Below are positions 43,730-52,804 of a stretch of 64,000 nucleotides of DNA, in pieces. Under the pieces are notes generated by a model. It had not been told where the DNA came from. It saw only the letters and a list, made by a program, of their open reading frames with translations, and searched no databases. How positions within the stretch are numbered: position 1 is the first letter of the stretch; the number at the start of each line of letters is the position of its first letter. The stretch is from Halorubrum salinarum (GTDB lineage Archaea > Halobacteriota > Halobacteria > Halobacteriales > Haloferacaceae). The translations under genes and the position numbers were made by a program. The stretch is from the NCBI RefSeq assembly GCF_013267195.1, contig NZ_CP053941.1:992001-1056000 (forward strand), read 5' to 3'.

Positions 43730-44941
43730 ATGCTCAGTCTCGCCGACATCCGGGAGGCGCGCGAGCGCGTCTCGGGCGTCGCCCGGCACACGCCCCTCGA
43801 ACGGTCGCGCTCCTTCTCGGAGATGAGCGGCGCCGACCTCCACCTCAAACTGGAGAACTTCCAGCGGACCGGCGCGTTCAAGATCCGCGGCGCGATGAAC
43901 CGGATCCGGACCCTTTCCGAGGCGGAGCGGGAGGCCGGCGTCGTCACCGCGAGCGCCGGCAACCACGCGCAGGGCGTAGCGCTGGCGGCCAACCGCGCGG
44001 GCGTCGACGCCACCGTCGTGATGCCGAAGTTCGCGCCCGTCTCGAAGGTGAAGGCGACCCGCGGGTACGGCGCGAGCGTCCGCCTGGAGGGCGTCGACTA
44101 CGACGAGGCGCAGGCGTACGCCCACCAGTTGGAGCGCGAGGAGGGGCGCACCTACGTCCACGCGTTCGACGACCCCGTCGTGATGGCCGGCCAGGGGACG
44201 CTCGGCCTGGAGATCGTCGACGACTGCCCCGACCTGGACACCGTCGTCGTCCCGATCGGGGGCGGCGGCCTGATCTCCGGGGTGGCGGTCGCGATCAAAG
44301 AGCAGATTCCGGACGTGCGCGTCGTCGGCGTTCAGGCGGAGGGCGCCGCCTCGGCCGCGAAGTCGCTCGAAGCGGGCGAGGTCGCGGAGATCGACAGCGT
44401 CGACACGATCGCCGACGGGATCGCGACGCGGTCGATCGGCGAGGAGACCCTGGCGGTCATGGAGGAGTACGTCGACGAGGTCGTCACCGTCGACGACCGC
44501 GAGATCGCCTTGGCCCTCACGCTGCTCTTGGAGCGCGCGAAGACGCTCGTCGAGGGCGCGGGCGCGGTCGCGCTCGCCGCCGTCCTCTCGGACACCTTCG
44601 AGTACGACGACGGGGAGACGATCGTCGCCGCGCTCTGCGGGGGCAACATCGACCTCAACCGCCTCGGCACCGTGGTCCGGCGCGGCCTCGTCCAGATGGG
44701 TCGGTACCTCAAGATCACGATCGACCTGAAGGACCGGCCCGGCGAACTGGAGCGGGTCTCCAGCATCGTCGCGCGCACCGGCGCGAACGTGTACGCGGTC
44801 CACCACGACCGCACCTCCCGCGACGTGGCCGTCAACGCCGCCGAGCTCGAACTCGAATTAGAGACCGACGACGCCGAACACGCCGCCGACATCGTCGACG
44901 CGCTCGAAGCCGAGGGATACGACGTGGAGATCCTGTCGTAG
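43730..44941 (+). CDS. ilvA: threonine ammonia-lyase (threonine deaminase)
   Basis: The protein has 403 residues. The PLP site lysine is in NFQRTGAFKIRGAMN; ASAGNHAQGVALAA and PIGGGGLISGVAVA bind phosphate. A C-terminal ACT-like domain (from KITIDLKDRPGELERV, about 325-403) suggests feedback control, shorter than the two-domain E. coli enzyme. It makes 2-oxobutyrate for isoleucine; serine use is also possible. GATTAGC lies 27 nt upstream: leaderless. Confidence 0.93.
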   Translation: MLSLADIREARERVSGVARHTPLERSRSFSEMSGADLHLKLENFQRTGAFKIRGAMNRIRTLSEAEREAGVVTASAGNHAQGVALAANRAGVDATVVMPKFAPVSKVKATRGYGASVRLEGVDYDEAQAYAHQLEREEGRTYVHAFDDPVVMAGQGTLGLEIVDDCPDLDTVVVPIGGGGLISGVAVAIKEQIPDVRVVGVQAEGAASAAKSLEAGEVAEIDSVDTIADGIATRSIGEETLAVMEEYVDEVVTVDDREIALALTLLLERAKTLVEGAGAVALAAVLSDTFEYDDGETIVAALCGGNIDLNRLGTVVRRGLVQMGRYLKITIDLKDRPGELERVSSIVARTGANVYAVHHDRTSRDVAVNAAELELELETDDAEHAADIVDALEAEGYDVEILS

Positions 44942-44957
44942 ATCGGGCGAGCACTGC

Positions 44958-45335
44958 GAGTATTTATAAATAGGACTGCGGTGGCGCGTGCCGGTGAGCG
45001 GCCGACAGGCCGCGAACCGCACGCGCGAGGGACGCGGTGAGTGAGGGGCGACCGCAGGGAGCCCCGAACGAGCCGCGAGGCTGGGGAGGCGTGAGGTGCT
45101 GTGCGGTCGCTGTCGGGTGGGACTCAAAGGGGCAGCCGTGAGGACGAAGCCCGGCGCAGTAAGCACCGCAGCGAAGGAGCAAAGCGACTGAGCGAGGAGC
45201 ACAGCAAGCCGCGCGAGTCCTCGCGGCTGGGGCTTTGAAGCCGTTCGCCGTCGATCTACGGTCAGCGATGTATAAGCGAGCGGCTGGGACTTTGAAATCG
45301 TTCGCCGCCGATTCACAGCCGGTTATTTATAAATG
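44958..45335 (+). repeat. structured dispersed repeat, copy 2 (candidate RNA or MITE-like element)
   Basis: This is the inverted counterpart of 35988-36320. Plus-strand stems: GCGCGTGCC 44985-44993 with its partner near 45020-45027, GCGACCGCA 45048-45056 with TGCGGTCGC 45102-45110 (perfect), AGCCGTGAGGAC 45134-45145 with 45216-45227 (12 bp with one U-G), and TCAAAG 45124-45129 with CTTTGA 45233-45238. CGGCTGGGGCTTTGA recurs 57 nt later as CGGCTGGGACTTTGA (45281-45295). Both ends carry TATTTATAAAT (44960-44972 and 45324-45334). It lies between convergent ilvA and trxB, an untranslated site. Confidence 0.75.
44960..44972 (+). promoter_or_regulatory. palindromic TATA-like element at the start of repeat copy 2
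   Basis: GTATTTATAAATA precedes the GCGCGTGCC hairpin of the repeat by about 15 nt. The same kind of element bounds the other end (45324-45334). Either could be a promoter or part of a terminal inverted motif of a mobile element. Confidence 0.4.
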
Positions 45336-45422
45336 AACGGTCGACCCGCGGTCTATCAGTCGTCGGACCCCGAAAGCGAGACCGAGCGGAGATACGTAAG
45401 AAACCGCGGAACTACGCGATTA

Positions 45423-46493
45423 TCAGTCGTCCGCGGCCGCGGCGTCGACCTCGCCCTCGTACAGCTCGCCGGCGCGCTCGCGGTCGGAGAGGTACTCGTC
45501 GGCGTCGAGCGCGGCCTTCACGCCCATACCGCTCGCGGTGGCCGCCTGCTGGTAGTGGAAGTCGACCACGTCGCCGGCGCCGAACAACCCCTCGACGCCG
45601 GTCCGGGTCTGCCCGCCGCCGCGGCCGCCCTTGGTGATCAGGTAGCCGTCGTCGTCGGTCTCGATACCGGTTCCCTCCAGGAAGTCCGTGTTCGGCGTGT
45701 GGCCGATGGCGTAGAAGACGGCGCCCACGTCGAAGTCGTACTCGTCGACCTCGTCGGCGGTCGCGGGGTCGTCGAGCTTCTCTTTCGGGTGGCCGTCGGG
45801 GTGCTCGACGAGCGTCACGCGGTCGATGCCGTCCTCGGGGGTGCCGTGGATCTCGGTGAGCTCGGTGTTGAGGAGCAGTTCGATGTCGCCCTCCTCGACG
45901 GCGTCCATCGTGCGCTCGATCCACACGTCCTCGGCGCGGAACTCCTCACGGCGGTGGGCGACGTACACCGTGTCCGCGAACTTCGTCAGGAAGTTCGCCT
46001 CCTCCATCGCGGCGTCGCCGCCGCCGACGACGAGCATGTCCTCGTCGCGGAAGAACGCGCCGTCGCAGGTCGCGCACGTCGAGAGCCCGTACCCCATCAG
46101 CTCGTCCTCGCCGGGGACGCCGAGCGTCCGCGCGCTGGCGCCCGACGCGGCGATGACGGCGTCGGCGGTGTAGGCGTCGCCGTCGGTGAGAGCGACGCGG
46201 AAGTGGCCCGCGGGCTCCTTCGAGACGTCCTCGATGACGCCGTTGCGGGCCTCGGCGCCGAACTTCTCGGCCTGCTCTTTCATGTCGTTGATCAGGCCCG
46301 GCCCGGAGACGCCCTCGGGGAAGCCGGGGTAGTTCTCCACGTCGGTCGTCAGCGTGAGCTGGCCGCCCGGCTCGTCGCCCTCGATGAGCAGCGGGTCGTT
46401 GTTCGAGCGGGCGGCGTAGATCGCCGCCGAGAGCCCCGAGATACCGGTGCCGGCGATGATGAGTCGACGGTGTTCGACGATGTCGTCGGTCAT
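45423..46493 (-). CDS. trxB: thioredoxin reductase (NAD(P)H, FAD)
   Basis: The protein has 356 residues. FAD-binding GTGISGLSAAIYAAR, the redox pair CATC in GLSTCATCDGAFF, NAD(P)-binding VVGGGDAAMEEA and the FAD C-terminal GLFGAGDVVD are all present. It reduces thioredoxin in the cytoplasm; a thioredoxin gene lies at 61338-61607. An extra insertion near residue 245 (EKLDDPATADEVDEYDF) is acidic. Confidence 0.93.
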   Translation of the reverse strand: MTDDIVEHRRLIIAGTGISGLSAAIYAARSNNDPLLIEGDEPGGQLTLTTDVENYPGFPEGVSGPGLINDMKEQAEKFGAEARNGVIEDVSKEPAGHFRVALTDGDAYTADAVIAASGASARTLGVPGEDELMGYGLSTCATCDGAFFRDEDMLVVGGGDAAMEEANFLTKFADTVYVAHRREEFRAEDVWIERTMDAVEEGDIELLLNTELTEIHGTPEDGIDRVTLVEHPDGHPKEKLDDPATADEVDEYDFDVGAVFYAIGHTPNTDFLEGTGIETDDDGYLITKGGRGGGQTRTGVEGLFGAGDVVDFHYQQAATASGMGVKAALDADEYLSDRERAGELYEGEVDAAAADD

Positions 46494-46565
46494 GTGATCC
46501 GGTTCGCCGGCGCGCCGTATGTACGTTGCGACCGTTGCGCGATTCCCGCACGACCGTCCTCACGA

Positions 46566-46631
46566 ACCGCGACGACCGCCCTACTGTACCGCGACGACCG
46601 CCCCCTCGAACCGCGACGACCGCACCACCGT
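46566..46631 (+). repeat. three 22-bp tandem repeats
   Basis: ACCGCGACGACCGC starts at 46566, 46588 and 46610, each unit 22 bp with variable last 8 bases; a degenerate fourth copy follows. It lies between the 3' end of the methyltransferase gene and the start of trxB. A period of 22 (not a multiple of 3) argues against a coding origin. Confidence 0.8.
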
Positions 46632-46645
46632 ACCCCGACCCGCAC

Positions 46646-47431
46646 CTACCGCACCGCGACGAACACGCTCCGGTCGTCGGCCGGGCCGTAGCCGTCGACG
46701 GTGTCGATCTCGTCGAACCCGGCCGCCGCGAGCGCGTCGGCGATCTGCTCGTCGGCGAACGGCGTCATCCGGCGGGCGTCGACGAAGGGGTCGCCGTCGG
46801 GCGTGAACGTCACCGCCCGCCAGTCGAGGCGGCCGTCGCCGGTCGCGACGTGGTGCGCGACGCGGACGTACTCGACCGCGCCGTCCGCGTCGCGGCCAAC
46901 GTCGAGTCCGGGTCGGTTCCCCTCCGGCGGCAGCGGGGAGTTGTCGAAGACGAGGGCGCCGCCCGGCCGCAGGCGGTCGCGGAGCGCGGCCAGCGCGGGG
47001 CCGAGGTCCGCGGGCGCGAGGTGGTTCACGACGCCGCGGATCGCGACGGCCGCGTCGAACGGGCCGGCGTCGCCCAGATCCGGGTCGGGCAGCCCCGTCC
47101 GGCGGAACTCGGCGCCGCCGTCGCCGTCGAGGTCGGCGCACTTCTCGCGCGCGACGCCGAGCATCCCCTCGTGGACGTCTATCGCGGTCACGTCGAGCCC
47201 GCCGGCGGCGAGCCGGTGCGTGTGCTCGCCGGTGCCGCAGCCGACCTCCAGCAAGCGCTCGGGGTCCACCCCGCGGTCGGCGAGCGCGTCGCGGACGAAG
47301 GCGACGTCGCGGTCGTAGTCCCACTCGGACTGGATCGCGTCGTACAGCCGCGGGCGCTCGTCGTAGAGACCGTCGGGCATGTCGGGCGCGTCGCGGGCCG
47401 GCGCCGAATGCGTTACGGCGCCGTGCGACAT
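46646..47431 (-). CDS. class I SAM-dependent methyltransferase
   Basis: The protein has 261 residues. Motif I is LLEVGCGTGEHTH, followed by DVTAIDVHEGML, FDAAVAIRGVVNHL and LRPGGALVFDNSP. The start may be Met18 (MPDGLYDERPRLYDAIQ, 47378-47380), because that is where family homology should begin; the first 17 residues are low-complexity. Substrate unknown. Confidence 0.85.
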   Translation of the reverse strand: MSHGAVTHSAPARDAPDMPDGLYDERPRLYDAIQSEWDYDRDVAFVRDALADRGVDPERLLEVGCGTGEHTHRLAAGGLDVTAIDVHEGMLGVAREKCADLDGDGGAEFRRTGLPDPDLGDAGPFDAAVAIRGVVNHLAPADLGPALAALRDRLRPGGALVFDNSPLPPEGNRPGLDVGRDADGAVEYVRVAHHVATGDGRLDWRAVTFTPDGDPFVDARRMTPFADEQIADALAAAGFDEIDTVDGYGPADDRSVFVAVR

Positions 47432-47456
47432 CGTGCCATCCGTCGGTCCCGTGCGG

Positions 47457-48947
47457 TCAGTCCGTCGGGAACTCGGGCGGGAGCCCGGTGGGCTGCGTCG
47501 GCGCGTCGTCGAGCGCCTCGAAGAACCGCCCGGCGACGAACGCCTCGACGACGTCCGCCAGCGACTCGGACTCCGAGACCTCGCTCAGGATGCCGAGCGG
47601 GACCTGCGCGCCGGCCATCGCCGCGTGGCCCCCGGCGGAGCCGACGGGGTCGAGCGCGTCGCGCAGCAGCTCGCCCGCGTCGAGGTCCGCGCCGCGGGCG
47701 CGGGCGGAGCCGTAGATGACTCCCTCCATGTACCCGTAGACGAACGTCACCGTCACGCCCTCCAGGTCGAGGAGCCGCTCGGCGGCCTGCGCGAGCGCGT
47801 CGCGGTCGGCGATCTCGCCGACGCAGGAGGCCGCCACCGACCCCCGCACGTCCCGGTTCTCGATGGCAGCCGCGAGGACGCGCAGCGTCTCCGGGCTCAC
47901 GCTCGGGCTCTCGACGCGTTCGAGCGTCGACTCGTCGGCGTGTGCGAGCAGCGCGGCCGCCGCCTCGAAGTCGTCGATGGCGGTCGCGCGCGTGAAGTCC
48001 TTCGTGTCGATCCGGATCCCGTACAGGAGCGCCGTGGCGAGGTCCCGCTCCGGCGCGATCCCGTACCGCGAGAGGTACTCCGAGATGAGCGTGCTCGTCG
48101 CGCCGACCGCGGGGCGGATGTCGACGAACGACCCCGCGACCGGCCCCCGCGGCGGGTGGTGGTCGACGACGACGTCCACCGGGTGGCCCTCGGGGAGACT
48201 GTCGTTGATCCCCGAGCGGGAGTGGTCGACCAGGGCGACCCCCCCGTAGGCGTCGAGGTCGATCTCGTCGAACGAGCGGAGCCGGATGTCGAGGAGGTTC
48301 ACCATCGCGCGGTTCTCCTGGTGCGCGATCTCGCCGCCGTAACAGGCGTCGGCCTCGACGCCGATCGAGGCCGCGATCCGCGCCAGGCCCAGCGCGCTCG
48401 CGATGGCGTCCGGGTCGGGGTTGTCGTGGGCGACGACGAGCAGCGGCCCCGGGAGCCGCCGGAGCGTCGCGAGCAGTCGGGCGGGCTTCTCGCCGCCGTC
48501 GGCGGGGGCGAACTCCGCGTTCGGGTCGGGGTCGGTGGCGTCGTCGAGGCCGACCGCCGCGAAGACGCGGTCGGCGACCGCCTCGACCGGGTCGACCACG
48601 CGGTCGGCGACCGCCTCGACCGCCGCGCGCTGCTCGTCCGTCGGCGCCGTCCCGAGGTGCGCGACGATCAGCGCCTCCGGGTACCGCTCGCGGGCCGCGC
48701 GAGCGGCGACGACGTTGCGCTCGGCGTCGTCGCTCGCGATCAGCACGACGCCGGCGCTGTCGGGGTAGGTCCCGGGGTCGGTCGGGTCGGCCTCGACGGT
48801 GGCGACGTTGCGGTCGCGCAGCGTCGACACCCAGCCGGTGTCGTCGGTGATCGCCACCAGGTCGTCGCGCTCGCCGCGCCCGTCGCGGGCGTGTTCGACG
48901 AGCGCGTTCCCGACCGCGCTACAGCCGAGCAGCAGGCGCCGGGTCAT
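47457..48947 (-). CDS. DHH-family phosphoesterase with N-terminal TrkA-N domain
   Basis: The protein has 496 residues. An N-terminal Rossmann TrkA-N domain (LLLGCSAVGNALVEHA, about 1-120) binds a nucleotide. The DHH domain has VVAHDNPDPDAIASALGL, VALVDHSRSG and VVDHHPPRG as metal-binding motifs; a DHHA1 domain ends with GSAGGHAAMAGAQVP. It probably hydrolyses a cyclic dinucleotide or oligonucleotide. Gating by the TrkA-N domain is inferred. Confidence 0.88.
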   Translation of the reverse strand: MTRRLLLGCSAVGNALVEHARDGRGERDDLVAITDDTGWVSTLRDRNVATVEADPTDPGTYPDSAGVVLIASDDAERNVVAARAARERYPEALIVAHLGTAPTDEQRAAVEAVADRVVDPVEAVADRVFAAVGLDDATDPDPNAEFAPADGGEKPARLLATLRRLPGPLLVVAHDNPDPDAIASALGLARIAASIGVEADACYGGEIAHQENRAMVNLLDIRLRSFDEIDLDAYGGVALVDHSRSGINDSLPEGHPVDVVVDHHPPRGPVAGSFVDIRPAVGATSTLISEYLSRYGIAPERDLATALLYGIRIDTKDFTRATAIDDFEAAAALLAHADESTLERVESPSVSPETLRVLAAAIENRDVRGSVAASCVGEIADRDALAQAAERLLDLEGVTVTFVYGYMEGVIYGSARARGADLDAGELLRDALDPVGSAGGHAAMAGAQVPLGILSEVSESESLADVVEAFVAGRFFEALDDAPTQPTGLPPEFPTD

Positions 48948-49038
48948 AGGGACGCGACGGGACCGCGAGGCAAAACGCTGCCGTCGCCGCGGCGGGAGCG
49001 GCCGTCGGCGTCGCGCCCGACCGCGCGTCGGTCCCGAG

Positions 49039-51648
49039 TCACTCCCCGTCCCCCGCGGGGTCGCCCCCGCCGCGGAGCGCCCCGTTCACCGCGGCGGCGA
49101 CGTCGACCGCGGCGCGGTTCTCGGCCACGTCGTGGACCCGGACGATGTCGGCGCCGCGGTCGGCCGCGAGCGCGGTGCCGGCGACCGTCGCGTGCTCGCG
49201 GTCGTCGGCGTCGCGCCCGACCGCGCCGTACAGCGACTTGTGCGAGTGGCCGACGAGGACGGGGCAGCCGAGCGCCGCGAACTCGCCGCAGCGGGCGAGC
49301 AGTTCGAAGTCCTCCGCCGGCGACTTCCCGAAGCCCAGCCCGGGGTCGACGATGACACGGTCGCGGTCGATGCCGGCCGTGTCCGCCAGCGCGAGCCGCT
49401 CGCGCAGGGCGTCGACGACCTCGCCGACCACGTCGTCGTACTCGGGGTCGGCGTCCGGGTCGACCGGCGCGTCAAGGCTGTGCATCACGATCACCGGGCA
49501 GTCGGCGTCGGCGACGACCGAGCGCATCTCGGGGTCCTCCAGCCCGGTCACGTCGTTGATGACGTCCGCGCCAGCGTCGAGCGCCGCCTCGGCGACCGCG
49601 GGCTTGCGCGTGTCGACCGAGACCAGCACCTCGCCGGAGCCGACCGCGGGCACCGACTGGATCGCCTCGATCGTCGGGACGACCCGCTCGATCTCCTCCT
49701 CGACGGGGACCGGCTCCGCGCCCGGGCGGGTCGACTCCCCGCCGACGTCGACGACATCGACCCCGGCGTCGACCATCCGCTCGACGCCCGCGACCGCGTC
49801 GTCGAGGTCGGCGTGGCGCCCGCCGTCGTGGAACGAGTCCGGCGTGACGTTGAGCACGCCCATCACCGCGGTGCGGTCGGTCCACGGGTATCCGGGGGCG
49901 TCTGGATCGGCCGCGTCGCCCTCCCCCTCCGTTCCGCCGGTTCCGTCAGCGTCGATCCCGGCCGCCGCGGCGAGGTCGGCCGCCACGCCGCCGAGCCCGT
50001 CGCCGTCGGCCGCGTCGAGGCGGGCGACGAGCGCGCGCAGCTCCGCGACCGTGCCCGCGACGGTGACCGGGACCTGCTCGCCGGCGGCCCCGCGGTCCTC
50101 GTCCGCCCCGAGCCCCCCGAGCGCGGCGTCGCCGCCGACCGCTCGGGCCTCGCTCGCGACGCGCTCGGCCCGGTCGCCGCGCAGCCGGAGCGTGAGGACG
50201 CGGTGGTCGACGCCGTTCCGGTGGGCCGCGACGCCCTCGGGCGGGACGCCGGCCGTGTCGAGGGCGTGCGCCGCGTCGTCGGGCCCCCGGACCGTCCGCT
50301 CGCGGACCGTCCGGACGGTCGCCGCCCGGGCCTCGGCGACCGCGAACAGCGAGCCGACGAGCAGCACGCAGTCGCCGTCGGCGGCGCGGTCGGTCGCGGT
50401 CGCGAGCGCGTCCGCCACGTCGTCGCCGGCCGTCACCTCGTCGACGCCCGCCGACCGGAGCGCGGCCGCGAGGACCGCGGGGTCCTCGGCGCGGTCGATG
50501 GCGGGGCGACAGGTGACCGCCGTCGCCGCGTCCGGGAGCCCGGCCGCCGTCTCGGCGTGGTCCTTGTCGTGCATCGCGGCGTACACGAGGTGGAGGTCGT
50601 CGTAGTCGTACTCGTCGAGCGTCGCGGCGAGCGTGCGGGCGGCCGCGGGGTTGTGCGCGCCGTCGAGGACGGTCAGCGGCGCCGTGTCGACCACCTCGAA
50701 CCGCCCCGGCCACGTCGCCCGCGCGAGGCCGTCGCGCACGGCGCGGTCGGGGAGGTCGGTCCCCAGCGCCGCCGCGGTCCGGTCCGCGAGCGCGACGGCG
50801 ACCGCCGCGTTCGCGGCCTGATGGCGCCCGACGAGCGGGATCCGGTAGGTCCCCTCGCGCTCGCCGGCGAGCGAGACCGCGGCGTCGGTGGCGCTGACGC
50901 GGCCCTCGTAGGTCGCGGCGAGCGCGGGCGAGTCGTCGGTCTCGTCGCCCTCCTGAGTCGACCCCCCCTCGTTGCCGTCGCCGTCGCCGGTCACTCGCGT
51001 CACCGGCGCGCCGGCCTCGACGGCGACCTCGCGGACCACGTCCAGCGCCTCGCCCTCGCAGGCGGTGACGAACGGCGCGTCGGGGCGGGCGATCCGGGCC
51101 TTCGTGCGAGCGATCTCCCCGATCGTGTCGCCGAGGACCGCGGTGTGTTCGAGGGAGACGTTCGTGACGGCGGTCGCGACGGGGTCGACCGCGCTCGTCG
51201 CGTCGTACTCGCCGCCGAGGCCGACCTCCAGGACCGCCACGTCGACCTCGCGGCGCGCGAACTCCCGGACCGCCATCGCCGTCACGACCTCGAAGAAGGT
51301 GAGCGGCTCGCCGGCGGCGGCGCGGTCGATCAGCCACGGGCGCACCTCCGCGACAAAGTCGGCGATCGCCGACTCGGTCGTCTGCCGGCCGTCGACGCGG
51401 ACGCGCTCGGCGAGCGACGAGAGGTGCGGCGAGGTGTAGAGGCCGACCGACAGCCCCGCCTCGCGGAGGACCGACTCCGTCAGCCGCGCCGCGCTGCCCT
51501 TCCCGTTCGAGCCGGCGATCTGGACGAACGGGACCTCCTCGTGCGGGTCCCCGAGGTGCGCGAGCAGCGCCTCCACCCGCTCCGTCCCGGGCTTGACCGA
51601 GAAGCGGCGGAGGTCGAAGAGGAACGCCGCCGCCTCGTGGTAGTGCAT
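49039..51648 (-). CDS. folCP: bifunctional dihydrofolate/folylpolyglutamate synthase - dihydropteroate synthase
   Basis: The protein has 869 residues. The FolC part (about 1-420) has FVQIAGSNGKGSAARL, VLDGAHNPAA and LLVGSLFAVAEA. A linker of about 170 residues holds a small domain (VLTLRLRGDRAERVA). The FolP part (about 595-869) has TAVMGVLNVTPDSFHDGG, VDVGGESTRPGA and VDPGLGFGKS. The fusion is known in haloarchaea. The ATG at 51646-51648 marks the true start; the upstream open frame (to 52089) is a shadow of the ABC gene. A possible PABA-type pathway to tetrahydrofolate is implied. Confidence 0.92.
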   Translation of the reverse strand: MHYHEAAAFLFDLRRFSVKPGTERVEALLAHLGDPHEEVPFVQIAGSNGKGSAARLTESVLREAGLSVGLYTSPHLSSLAERVRVDGRQTTESAIADFVAEVRPWLIDRAAAGEPLTFFEVVTAMAVREFARREVDVAVLEVGLGGEYDATSAVDPVATAVTNVSLEHTAVLGDTIGEIARTKARIARPDAPFVTACEGEALDVVREVAVEAGAPVTRVTGDGDGNEGGSTQEGDETDDSPALAATYEGRVSATDAAVSLAGEREGTYRIPLVGRHQAANAAVAVALADRTAAALGTDLPDRAVRDGLARATWPGRFEVVDTAPLTVLDGAHNPAAARTLAATLDEYDYDDLHLVYAAMHDKDHAETAAGLPDAATAVTCRPAIDRAEDPAVLAAALRSAGVDEVTAGDDVADALATATDRAADGDCVLLVGSLFAVAEARAATVRTVRERTVRGPDDAAHALDTAGVPPEGVAAHRNGVDHRVLTLRLRGDRAERVASEARAVGGDAALGGLGADEDRGAAGEQVPVTVAGTVAELRALVARLDAADGDGLGGVAADLAAAAGIDADGTGGTEGEGDAADPDAPGYPWTDRTAVMGVLNVTPDSFHDGGRHADLDDAVAGVERMVDAGVDVVDVGGESTRPGAEPVPVEEEIERVVPTIEAIQSVPAVGSGEVLVSVDTRKPAVAEAALDAGADVINDVTGLEDPEMRSVVADADCPVIVMHSLDAPVDPDADPEYDDVVGEVVDALRERLALADTAGIDRDRVIVDPGLGFGKSPAEDFELLARCGEFAALGCPVLVGHSHKSLYGAVGRDADDREHATVAGTALAADRGADIVRVHDVAENRAAVDVAAAVNGALRGGGDPAGDGE

Positions 51649-51745
51649 GTCCCGTGGGTCGGCGGCGCGTCGCTTAGGCGTAACGGACCGGGACGCGCGG
51701 CGGCGAGAGGCAACCCTTACGCGCGCGGCGACCGGACTCGGTCGC

Positions 51746-52804
51746 ATGGACGAGACAGCGACCGCCGACGCGGGCGGGAGCGGGACCGCCGGGGCGGACG
51801 CGGGGGGCTCGGACGCGCCCGCGGGCGACCCCGTCGTCGTCGGCGAGGGGGTCCGGAAGGCGTACGGCGACGTCGACGCGCTCGACGGGGTCGACCTCGA
51901 CGTGGCCGCCGGCGAGGTGTTCGGGCTCATCGGCCCCAACGGCGCCGGGAAGACGACGCTGGTGCGCGCGCTCACCGGGACGACCGAGGCCGAGGGCGAC
52001 CTGCGCGTCTTCGGCGCGCCGCCCCGCGAGGTCGACCCGAGCCGGATCGGGCTGCTCCCGCAGTCGTTCGACCCGCCCGCGCGGCTCACGGCCCGCGAGC
52101 TGGTCGACTACTACGGCGGCCTCTACGACGCGGCCCGCGACACCGAGGCGGTCCTCGACGACGTGGGGATGGCCGACGACGCCGACGCCTGGTACGAGAC
52201 GCTCTCGGGCGGACAGAAGCGCCGCACCTGCGTCGCGACCGCGGTCGTCAACGACCCCGACCTCCTCTTCCTCGACGAGCCGACGACGGGGATCGACCCC
52301 GCCGGCCGGCGGGCGATCCACCGCCTGATCGAGCGGCTCGCGGCCGACGGCACCACCGTCTTCCTCACGAGCCACGCGATGGACGAGGTCGAGCGGCTCG
52401 CCGACCGCGTGGCCATGCTCCGCGACGGGCGGGTCGTCGCGAGCGGGGCGCCGGACCGGCTGGTCGCCGAGCACGGCGGCGCGCCGCGGCTCGACGCCGC
52501 GACCGCGGGGCCGGCGACGGAGGAGACCGCCGCGGCGGTCGCGGCCGGCGTCCGCGAGCGACTCGGCGATGACCCCTCCGTCGAGGCGACCGACGGGGGG
52601 CTCCGGGTGCGCGGCGTGCGGCCCGAGGCGATCGGCGCCGCCGTCGACGCGCTCGACGGCGCCGGGGTCGCCTTCGACTCGCTGTCGTGGTCGGAGCCGT
52701 CGCTGGAGGACGTGTACCTGCGGCTGACCGGCGAGGAGTACGCGCGGCGGGGAGGGGATACAGAGGAGACGCCGGCCGCGGCAGTGGACGGAGGCGAGCG
52801 ATGA
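51746..52804 (+). CDS. ABC transporter ATP-binding protein (ABC-2 exporter)
   Basis: The protein has 352 residues. Walker A is GPNGAGKTTLVRAL, signature LSGGQKRRTCV, Walker B LLFLDEPTTGID and switch His SHAMDEV. The first 30 residues are a low-complexity Gly/Ala/Asp tail; the C-terminal 90 residues carry the substrate-class extension. It overlaps the permease start by 4 nt (ATGA). Cargo unknown; unlike the 20-kb exporter its ATPase comes first on the plus strand. Confidence 0.92.
   Translation: MDETATADAGGSGTAGADAGGSDAPAGDPVVVGEGVRKAYGDVDALDGVDLDVAAGEVFGLIGPNGAGKTTLVRALTGTTEAEGDLRVFGAPPREVDPSRIGLLPQSFDPPARLTARELVDYYGGLYDAARDTEAVLDDVGMADDADAWYETLSGGQKRRTCVATAVVNDPDLLFLDEPTTGIDPAGRRAIHRLIERLAADGTTVFLTSHAMDEVERLADRVAMLRDGRVVASGAPDRLVAEHGGAPRLDAATAGPATEETAAAVAAGVRERLGDDPSVEATDGGLRVRGVRPEAIGAAVDALDGAGVAFDSLSWSEPSLEDVYLRLTGEEYARRGGDTEETPAAAVDGGER

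Noticed and set aside
46566-46631. CRISPR array or IS end
   Set aside because: The units are direct, 22 bp, without unique spacers, terminal inversion or transposase.
51649-52089. N-terminal extension of FolCP by 147 codons
   Set aside because: It is antisense to the ABC ATPase gene, Ser/Pro/Arg-rich and unlike FolC; the ATG at 51646-51648 starts the FolC fold.
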